Positions 9,108 through 16,436 of a stretch of DNA of 16,436 nt are shown here, one piece after another; position 1 is the first letter of the stretch, and each line of letters begins with the position of its first letter. The notes beneath the pieces were generated by a model. It was not told the origin of the DNA. It did not search any database and saw nothing but the letters and a program-made list of their open reading frames with translations. Made by a program: the position numbers and the translations under genes. Source of the DNA: Phoronis ovalis (Eukaryota; Phoronida; Phoronidae); contig JAOXYB010023770.1 in the NCBI GenBank assembly GCA_028565635.1, positions 1-16,436 of the forward strand. The letters are read 5' to 3'.

Positions 9108-10075
9108 ATGGATCGAAATTGTATTGAATCAGAAATGACACTTAATGCAGTTCAATCCTACAATGGCACATGTTTGGCATTATCAATGTTTTTAAAGTAT
9201 GGCATACCATTGTGCATCTCAGGAGTTGGCTGTCTAATGAATATCACTGCTTTCGTTGGGTTGTTTTCAATACAACGAAAAAAGCCAAGAACATTTTTAT
9301 TGCTGAATTTGGCGAGCTCACATTTTATTGTGTCAAGTCTTACTTTCATTTACACTGCTATCTATATTCCATCAGATATGAATGAAGAAGTTACATGTGG
9401 ATATGAAGTTGCTATAAACGGTCTATTTGTGGACAAAGATGTAGAAGTGAAACTTGAAATCTTAGCACTTGTATACGAGTGCATTGTAATCACAGAATTC
9501 TCAGCATTACTAACTTTGACACTAGACGTGCTGATAGCAGTTTGGAAGCCGTTAAAGCATAAGCTTATCGTCACAAAATGTCGCATTTGTGCGTATCTTG
9601 TAGTTAGTTGGCTATTTGTCATTACGTTAGTTACATTGCCTGGCACATTAATAATAGTTAAAGCAAAAACATATTTTATGTAGATATATATGGCAGAGGG
9701 ACATTGAGTTTTAGTTCTTTCATACTGTATCTCATGTATTTTTTTATCTTTTATCGTATTAGACAGCACACAAAGCTGCACGCATCTTCTAAAAAAATGC
9801 AGAAGTTGCGAAAGAGTACATTTACTATTATAATTATACAGATTTTGTTTGCAATATGTAATGGCCCAATAGTCATAAATGCAATTGTAGCTCAAGGATT
9901 CTTATGGGATGGTTCAGTTACAAAACATAATTCGTCTCTGGTATACTGGAGCATTGTAAGTAGCAACTTCATTTTGACAGACACAATTGTTGAACCCCTT
10001 GTCTTTATGTCACGAGATAACTTGGTACAGGAGTCTTTACAGGCTGTAGCAAGAAAATGTAGGTTTTGTCGTTAG
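9108..10075 (+). pseudogene. Divergent class A (rhodopsin-like) GPCR gene, single exon, one frameshift after TM4
   Basis: Seen: from ATG 9108 (AAAAAATGG, good context) 191 codons run to a stop at 9681-9683. They give an N-glycosylation site NGT (19-21), TM1 about 29-53 with CLMN (N45), TM2 about 63-87 with LLLNLASSH, TM3 about 117-139 followed by DVLIAVWKPL (DRY position, D140), and TM4 about 160-184 with W168. The -1 frame then continues from about 9671 (IFYVDIYGRG) to TAG 10073-10075. It holds TM5 (FILYLMYFFIFYRI), TM6 (IQILFAICNGPIVINAI), TM7 (SSNFILTDTIVEPLVF), helix 8 and a CRFC tail that may be palmitoylated. Together this is about 320 residues, normal for the family. Key positions differ: TM2 Asp is His72, DRY reads DVL, and NPxxY reads EPLVF. 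The break lies near an A-run at 9665-9669 in extracellular loop 2; it may be a real pseudogene lesion or a sequence error. Ligand unknown. Confidence 0.8.
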
Positions 10076-10079
10076 GCAA

Positions 10080-12600
10080 GATAAGTAAATGTGACACAGG
10101 ACCTATGGGCAAGGATCTAAAAGCAAATCTACAATCCTGAACGTCAGTCACAGCTAGACTCTAGTATCCTTTCACGTAGTGACGCACGTCATTGTTGTAG
10201 ACACGCAATTTATATTCATATTTTATAATTTTATCTGGGCACACTTCCAAATAAAGCTACTCTGACTTTTTTTACAACAATACAAAGTCATTTAGCTGGT
10301 TATATGGCCCAACTAGATTCTTCTCATGGCTATTCCATCAGTTGATTTACCCCAATTTTCTGTTTTTATATAGATGCAAACTGCCATTCTATTACGCTAT
10401 AAATAAAGACTTATCTGACTTTAAAAATAGAAAACAAAACTGCTCAAAAAAATATTGAGCATATGTATTATACTATATTATACCTCATATCAACAGAAAA
10501 GATTTACATTGATTTCTGTTGCTTGGTTTATATAGTATTGGGTGAGGCTGGAACAATTAACCATGCATGATAAAGATCTTTATGAAATAATGGATCGAGT
10601 TTTAGTACACACATCGTACCCTGGTACTACTGGAATTTTTTTCTGCATCATTTTGAGTTTCTAAATTTTGCAGTGAGAGCTTTAATAACACTACAAGCCA
10701 CCTGTTGCTCAATTTGTCCCCAGCTGTTTCTGCAATTCTTTTCTGAAATTGCATCTGTAAATGTGAATAAAACACACCCCATTAATCAAAAAATAGATAT
10801 TCAAATTTAAAATCATTTTGTATTACATTTTGCGTTACAATTATAACAACTTGAATTAAGAATACGATTCATGAAATGAAATCTAAAATTTGTAATATTG
10901 TAATTGAATTGGTGGTGCAAATTTGTTTTAAATTTACAGGAATATGTACCAGAAAAAGAAGAGCATCATGGTATAAGGACACAATTGATTTTCCGATCCA
11001 CTTCTATAGTAAATTCATGCAATTTAAATCAATATAAAAATTTCCAAATATTGCGCGAAGAAAAATGACCTGTTCAGAACTGAAGATTAGTATGTATACT
11101 ACTCCCAGTTAATTTTTCGTGCAGGCACGACTACAAAAATTTTTTGCTATTCCACTATATAGAATACCCCCAAGAAAATGCAACCTAACAACTGACAAAA
11201 TCCATAGCTTTGCCCTAGCTCAAATAATCCTATCAAATTTTGGTTATTTTGGTTTATTTTACTTTAAAAAGCTAATATTAGTTTCAATCTCTTGTATAGT
11301 GATTTCCCTTTCAAACAGAAACAATCAAAAAAGCCAGCGCCAAGAAGGAAAAAAGAAAAAATCATAAATTTAAGGTTGGCGTACTACTTTCAGCACGGCC
11401 AGCCTCTTCACTAGCACTGCGGTTACATCAATTGTGACCTTACGCCAAATATCATACAGGTCTCACTTACGTGGGCTTGACACAGAAGATCAATGTCAGC
11501 TCACTGCTTAATAATAACATGAAAAAACGATATTAGGATACGTTGTGTGTCACGCAGATTTATTTTTATTTTATTAACTTAATAGGGTTCTCAAGTTAAC
11601 TTGTCAGTATCTTATTTATATTTTCTTAAATAAACAACTTCTGAATTTATGGGGCAAGCAGTTATAATGGATTTATTAGGGATTCAGCTTTCACATTCTG
11701 GAAGTGGTTGGCTGAGGCATTTAAAATCCTATCTCGTATAATCTTTCAGTAAACAACCTTCGCCTATTTTACATGAAAAAATAAATATAGACTAAAAAAC
11801 CATATGCTGATAGAAAATACGAATTGCAGTGGCAACAGTACAGTGGCACTGGGATTAGGACCTTTGGAAATCGGAATTCTTTGAATGTTAACTAGCAATC
11901 AACATGTATTTTCTGATTGATTTGTAAAAAAATGAAATCTAATACTTTAAGATTGACCACAAAGCCAAAATATATTTTATTTGTAATGCAAATGCATTGG
12001 AAAGATTCATAGTAAATACGAAATTTCGTCCGAACGTAAATCGGTGATTTTCATGAGAGTACTGCAATCCTTGATTTTTTTCTTTGAATGGCAAAAAAAT
12101 TATTTAGAATTTCACTGTTTAGCAAACGAAATACTGCAGAAACTTTAATGTGAGGAGATAACATCATCTCCAGTTGTTGCTAAGGTTAAGCTCGCGGATC
12201 GGGGCTAAAAATAAGCTAGATTCTTCTTTCGATAAAATTGTTATTTTTCTGATTTTTACACAAAGAATTGGTAAAAAGAAACATAAATTTTACTAACGCA
12301 ACAAATTACTGGATTTTTTAATTAGACACTTATGACAACTGGAAAAGCAAAAGTATTATCAGGAATGTCAACTCTTGCCAGTGGTGAATAATTGGCAATT
12401 TTCAATATTATCGTGTTACATGTACCAGGTTTGTGATCTTGATTCCATGAATGGAGGATAGAGTATAGTTGAGTGAAAACATGACCTTTTCCAGCAAATC
12501 CATTTGTCATCAAATTTTTTAAATTGGATTGAAGAATAAATTGTTGACTACTTGATTAACTACAGATACTTTGACTCATATGAAACCATATGAATGTCGA
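10080..12600. other. Long AT-rich stretch with no supported gene
   Basis: The 82-codon plus-strand open frame at 11119-11367 begins with GTG, has no recognisable motif and is AT-biased; I do not call it. A minus-strand 50-codon frame at 10754-10602 directly follows an acceptor-like ATTCACATTTACAG (see findings). A strong minus-strand donor-like CCCAC|GTAAGTGAG lies at about 11470. No RNA gene or transposon ends were seen. Confidence 0.45.
10250..10255 (+). terminator. Poly(A) signal AATAAA for the GPCR gene
   Basis: A canonical AATAAA 175 bases after the stop at 10075. A second copy lies at 10402-10407. Either could end the transcript. Confidence 0.4.
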
Positions 12601-12602
12601 TA

Positions 12603-13100
12603 CTGGCGACCCCGATTACGTAATAAATTAAAAGGTAATTATTTTTATAACTTGCCCACCAATTTTCATTACCCTATCCCATAAATTACTCGAGATATAA
12701 GTGAGAAATTTTAGGCTTGTGGCGGCCCCTGGTTGTAATTGTTTACTATTATGTAACCTACTAAAATATAATTGTTTGCTAACCTGTCCGCCAAATTTTA
12801 TTGCACTATCGTAAAGATTACTTGAGATATAAACAAAAAGTAAACTCACATGGCGGCTCCTGGTGGTGACCCTGTCAATTATTACTTAACCAATTAAAAA
12901 AACTGTTCAGTTAACCTGCCCTTCGAGTTTCATTACTCTGTCATAATGACTACCTGAAATATAATCAAAAAGGTAAACCTTCACGTGGCGGCCTCTGCTG
13001 GTGACATCGTCAACTGTTACATAAGCAATTAAAATAAAATTGTTCAATTAACCTGTCCACCGAATATCATTAAGCTAGCGTAAAGACGACTACCATATGC
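12603..13100. repeat. Diverged tandem repeat, period about 132-137 bases, about 3.6 copies
   Basis: The landmark AACCTGTCC(A/G)CC recurs at 12649, 12781, 12913 and 13050 (steps 132, 132, 137). TGGCGGCNCCTG recurs at 12720, 12851 and 12986. ACTTGAGATATAA or close variants recur at about 12690, 12820 and 12952. A partial unit starts near 12603 (TGGCGACCCC). Units differ by many substitutions and small indels, so the array is old. The wording (a CTGTCCNCCAA.TTTCATT block, then GAGATATAA) resembles transposon-derived repeats scattered through invertebrate introns. It is probably non-coding. Confidence 0.85.
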
Positions 13101-13619
13101 TATGTGTCGTTAAAGATTACTTGATGTCTTTATTAAACTTCAGCAACTAAAAAATTCGTTACGTCTAAAAAAGTGCCAGGAACAAAAGGATGCTAATTTT
13201 GCCGAAATCCATATAATTTCTATATGTATACATAAGTTGTGCATTACCAAAGTCTATCATGCATTTTACTGCAATGGTACGTATGATACACTGAATAAAT
13301 TCATATTGCTTAAGTAATTTGAATATACATTACCTTCTTCGTCGACATGTTTCGAGTTATTGATTACCTGGATTTAGATTTTCTTACAATAATTTCCAAA
13401 ATTTTAAAAATTGTTAATATGGAAAATCACAATAAACTTTGTAAAAAAAACCTGGTACAGCTTTTCCTAAAGATGCATCAGAAAATCAGCGAGAAATAAA
13501 ACAAAACAGCTAAAAGGCTCATGTTCTTTCTTGCAAAAAATGGGATGTAGGCCTACCACTTTTAGTCCCTTAGATACAGTCAAGTTTTATCCAAACACCT
13601 AGTTACCAGCTGAACGTAC

Positions 13620-14420
13620 TGCAGGACAGGCACGTGCGGGGGTCCGACTCTAATTAATGGTTGGTACGCATGTGCATGAACTAAAAAGGAGAAAAAGGAT
13701 GAATTTTTAAGAACAAAACAGGAATTTTAAGAACAAAGCACGTTAACGCGCGTTACGCATTTAGGGTTACATTTTTCTATAAAATATACAAAACGGTACC
13801 TGATTTGATTAACTGTTTGCGTTTAGGGTATCGAAATCGATCAAAACCGTCCTTGAAACCCGCCAACTATTTGACCAAACTTCGTCTGAAAGTTCGATTG
13901 AATTTCCCATAATTCTGTTTCTCGGGCATTTTTCAAAAACAGTTCTCAACGCATAGGGTATCTAAAATTTCTTAAAGGCAATGAAAAGGGATCCAAATTT
14001 AAAAATGGGAAAACGCATGCGCATATGTTTGATGTTATTATATTAATGTCATTAGCTGACCTTGGGAAAATGAGCCTAGTCTTCGCGGTGAGGCTTTTTA
14101 AGAAATTCTTTGGTGCATGAGAAAGTAACCCTCTTGCGCGGCACATGCCGCATTCATTATATATATGTAAATACCCCCGGGAGAAAATGTACACAACTAA
14201 TTTATTTTGCTGCCTTACAGTATGAAATCTAAACATGTATTTAACAATATTTATCGCTTCACAAAAAAAGGAAAAATGTAATTTAATCTAATTCATTTCA
14301 TTGTGTGTGCTACTTCGTTCTTCCAGCTGATCGCGTGTAATCTCAGAATATTTACATGTATGCGCTGCGCGCCATTCGTGGGTACGTGTAGCATGTGGCA
14401 TCACGTTATCTGCAGATCAT
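13620..14420. promoter_or_regulatory. CpG-richer stretch, possible 5' flank of the downstream gene
   Basis: CpG dinucleotides are clearly denser here than in the rest of the window, for example AACGCGCGTTACGC near 13745, TTGCGCGGCAC near 14135 and GCGCTGCGCGCC near 14364. It ends about 120 bases before the open coding stretch on the plus strand. A good plus-strand acceptor-like TTCGTTCTTCCAG ends at about 14326, so an upstream exon may lie here. The 96-codon minus-strand frame at 13946-14236 has no motif and is not called. Promoter function is inferred. Confidence 0.3.
13698..13740. repeat. Short direct repeat
   Basis: Two near-identical adjacent copies of GAATTTTAAGAACAAARCA, about 20 bases each, at the left end of the CpG-richer stretch. 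Confidence 0.6.
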
Positions 14421-14539
14421 AACAATTTGTACTATGGCAACAATGCAGAAAAAGTGAATGCAACCTAAGTCTAAAATATTTTTGCGATATTATGGAATAT
14501 TGTAAAAGTTATCTCAAATTAAAAGTGTTCAACAAATAG

Positions 14540-15466
14540 TTTCTATTCTTCGACCAAGTTATCCCCTGGCTCAAGCAAAGTACGACTTTAGCCAGAATAA
14601 CCAAGGTATTTCATCAGAAATTTCATGTTCAGAGTCTACAAAGGAGAAAAACATCGAAAGGTGCAGCGAATACACTTCAGTACTAAACGTAACTGATGAG
14701 CTGCTCATCACGGAAATGAATGTGAACGATAACACATATTGCCCAGAAGAATTAGCGCAGTACTTTCCGGTGAAAGCTTCAAAAACTGTACCACAGTATT
14801 CTGGTATCTGCAACGTGTCTGTGTCTGAAGTTAATACATTCGACACTCTACATAAGCTGATCGTAAGTTGGAATTTTTCAGCAGGTATTTTCATAAGACA
14901 TGTGATAACGGGTACACTATGTTCATTGTTCACAACGGAACTTGCCGTGAAACACTCACTGAGAAATCAAGGACGATGTAACTGTTTAGTTTTGATTAAA
15001 TATGATGCCACAAATGATTTTAAAATTAGGTCTCTAGTAATAAATACAATTCCGTGTGGTAATTATTAAGTAAAAATCTGTTCAGAGTTGGAAGGAACTA
15101 AAAAGATCAAGTCAAGTAGGTCAAAATCGAGGAAGAAACGATCCAAACCAATTTGTTCAGATGAGCCGAAGAACAAAGAACAAGACTCTTCAATGGAAAG
15201 AAGCCGTGTTAATTCCAAGAGAATTCAAAGCCCATAAAAAGGATAGGGCGGACACTGTGATGGAACTTGGGGTTAGTGAGAGGGGTATAGAGTATCAAAT
15301 ACTTCCAAAATTGAAACGAAACAAAAAGTCTGAGCTTGAGAAGATTCACAGTGGTAAAGATGATTTGTTTCAGAGTAAAAATAAGGAAAAAATAAAATTA
15401 GTCATACCAGTGCGAAAATTACCGACAACATTCGTTTCGCTAACACCAGTTTCAAAAAGTACGTAA
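14540..15466 (+). CDS. Unrecognised gene, basic Lys/Ser-rich (probably nuclear) protein, two exons seen
   Basis: Seen: one plus-strand frame is open from about 14505 to 15069, far longer than expected at this base composition. It meets a perfect donor, CTGATC|GTAAGTTGG, with its border at 14862. An acceptor AATCTGTTCAG ends at 15085. The next exon, 15086-15466, continues in phase 0 with 126 codons to a TAA. Joined, the product reads about 107 codons rich in Ser/Thr/Glu (SCSESTKEKN, ELLITEMNVNDN, CPEELAQYFPVK), then a basic part (SWKELKRSSQ, MSRRTKNK, KLKRNKKSELEK) ending KLPTTFVSLTPVSKST. The basic clusters look like nuclear localisation signals. I recognise no domain. The 5' border is uncertain (acceptor-like AG at 14538-14539), and the true start is probably upstream. 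The intron stays open in the exon 1 frame for 69 more codons. The end could also be a weak donor, AC|GTAATA at 15463. Gene reality is likely; function unknown. Confidence 0.6.
14863..15085 (+). other. Predicted 223-base intron, phase 0
   Basis: It starts GTAAGT and ends TCTGTTCAG. It joins two long open frames that differ by one register (frames 1 and 2 of the window). If kept, translation runs on to a stop at 15067-15069. Confidence 0.6.
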
Positions 15467-15557
15467 TATTATATTTTAATATTTAGAATCTATGTTGATA
15501 CGAAGACAATTATGCGATAATTAATTTAAATATAAACAAGTAAGTTCTTACAGTTGT

Positions 15558-15563
15558 AATAAA
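15558..15563 (+). terminator. Candidate poly(A) signal AATAAA
   Basis: 92 bases after the possible stop at 15464-15466. A second AATAAA lies at 15861-15866. If the gene instead splices on at 15463, these are not used. Confidence 0.3.
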
Positions 15564-16085
15564 TCTACGAAAACAACAAGTTATGTGCAACTTGATGTTT
15601 CGAGAAAAAAAAATTATCTAGGCATAAGTCCATTTTGTTGTTTGTTTTATTAAGGTACAAGTCAAGTTTATTTTCTGCCGTCTACAGCGATTTTTACTGC
15701 AGACATCCTAACATTCCGACCGACTTTGTTAAAGTATCTTGATACAAAATGTGAGAATATACATGTCAACCTATGTTTCAGTAATTATAATGAAGAGACA
15801 GACATATGAAAGTATATCTTAAAATGTTAATATTCTAAACTTTACAAATCATGAGGTTATAATAAACAACTGAATTCCGTCATATGATATAATCAAAGCC
15901 ATTTTTGGAAAAAATGAGTTTTTTGAATTTTAATTTTCAAAAATAATACAAGTCCATACTGGCCCTGCATCAACAAACTTGAAACTTTGCATAAATGAGC
16001 TATACATATACATCTACAAAACGGTGTCTCAGATAAAATTTTGTTTCAAAAGTTATAGTTGTTCTAATTTAAGGGTGATCAGATC
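15564..16085. other. AT-rich intergenic or intronic stretch, nothing supported
   Basis: No coding or RNA signal was found. Composition is strongly AT, then changes sharply to G+C-rich at about 16086, where the SINE-like element starts. Confidence 0.4.
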
Positions 16086-16436
16086 AGAGCTGCGGCGGTG
16101 TAGTGGTTATAGCACGTCCGCCTTTCAAGCAAAAGGGCTGGCATATAGCGCATGGAAATTAACAAGGTATAAAAACCTGGCTCTCAACATTGGGGACTGT
16201 GTGTCCCTCGTGGGCATAAAAAGTTACCAGTCATTTAGTATATTTAAAATTTCTTTGGCAGTCATGTATCTTAGCGGTGGCTGTGCCATCGCGCAAGGGC
16301 TGGACCGAGCAGGGGATTCCAAGGGGGGATGTGAGCCCCTTGTCATGGGCGGGTTCCATGGGCCGCCTTAGGCCCCTGGAAGCCCAGCTATTTTCATCCC
16401 CTTTGGTGGCTTCTCTAAGCTCTCCTCTAAGCTTTT
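16086..16436 (+). mobile_element. tRNA-derived SINE-like element, running off the right edge
   Basis: The head reads GCTGCGGCGGTGTAGTGGTT then ATAGCACG, a Pol III box A like that of a tRNA (TAGTGGTTA). It is followed by CCGCCTTTCAAGC, which looks like an anticodon arm with loop CTTTCAA (anticodon TTC, Glu type). The TTCGA box B is decayed. The body (CTCTCAACATTGGGGACTG onward) is unrelated to tRNA. From 16281 it is G+C-rich with GGGG/CCCC blocks able to pair (AAGGGGGGATGTGAGCCCCTT), out of character with the AT-rich surroundings. The 3' end and target-site duplication are outside the window. An open frame crossing it (15979-16371) is chance. Confidence 0.65.

Noticed and set aside
9654-9683. 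A short intron (GTTAAAG...ATGTAG, about 27 bases) to explain the GPCR frame change
   Set aside because: Too short for animal splicing, with no branch or pyrimidine signal. A one-base frameshift is simpler.
9362-9895. 177-codon minus-strand frame
   Set aside because: Antisense shadow of the GPCR coding region; no motif.
11119-11367. 82-codon plus-strand frame with a hydrophobic stretch and basic tail
   Set aside because: GTG start, AT-driven composition, no motif or neighbouring exon in phase.
14571-14933. 120-codon minus-strand frame
   Set aside because: Antisense to the better supported spliced plus-strand gene; it does not respect the splice sites and has no motif.
15979-16371. 130-codon plus-strand frame
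   Set aside because: Runs from AT-rich sequence straight through the SINE-like element, so it is chance.
1-16436. CRISPR array, bacterial operon, viral or toxin gene, DNA-transposon inverted ends
   Set aside because: No regularly spaced short repeats, no long terminal inverted repeats, and no matching coding region on either strand.

Overview
The window looks like an AT-rich (roughly one-third G+C) invertebrate animal genome. It has spliced genes with short exons and introns of about 130 to 1,430 bases, a decayed LINE retrotransposon and a tRNA-derived SINE. I cannot name the phylum from the sequence. No bacterial-style operon, CRISPR array or defence system is visible, and I found no convincing undescribed multi-gene system.

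Layout. (1) Positions 1-5611, minus strand: seven coding exons of an RSRC1 orthologue, an arginine/serine-rich splicing-related nuclear protein. All splice phases agree through 278 codons, and the last exon lies beyond the left edge. (2) Positions 5612-6000: its probable 5' end, with an untranslated exon and intron, a perfect CRE palindrome and a perfect 20-base palindrome. (3) About 6730-7860, minus strand: the 3' part of a decayed non-LTR retrotransposon. (4) Positions 9108-10075, plus strand: a divergent class A GPCR gene in one exon, broken by one frameshift between TM4 and TM5. (5) Positions 10080-12600: mostly featureless. (6) About 12603-13100: a diverged tandem repeat of period about 132-137 bases. 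(7) About 13620-14420: a CpG-richer stretch that may be the 5' flank of the next gene. (8) About 14540-15466, plus strand: part of a spliced gene for a basic, Lys/Ser-rich protein I do not recognise; two exons join in phase. (9) About 16086-16436: a G+C-rich tRNA-derived SINE-like element running off the right edge.

The three genes show no sign of working together. Several open frames in the window are false leads, above all a 116-codon open frame that reads the RS-domain exon of RSRC1 out of frame.
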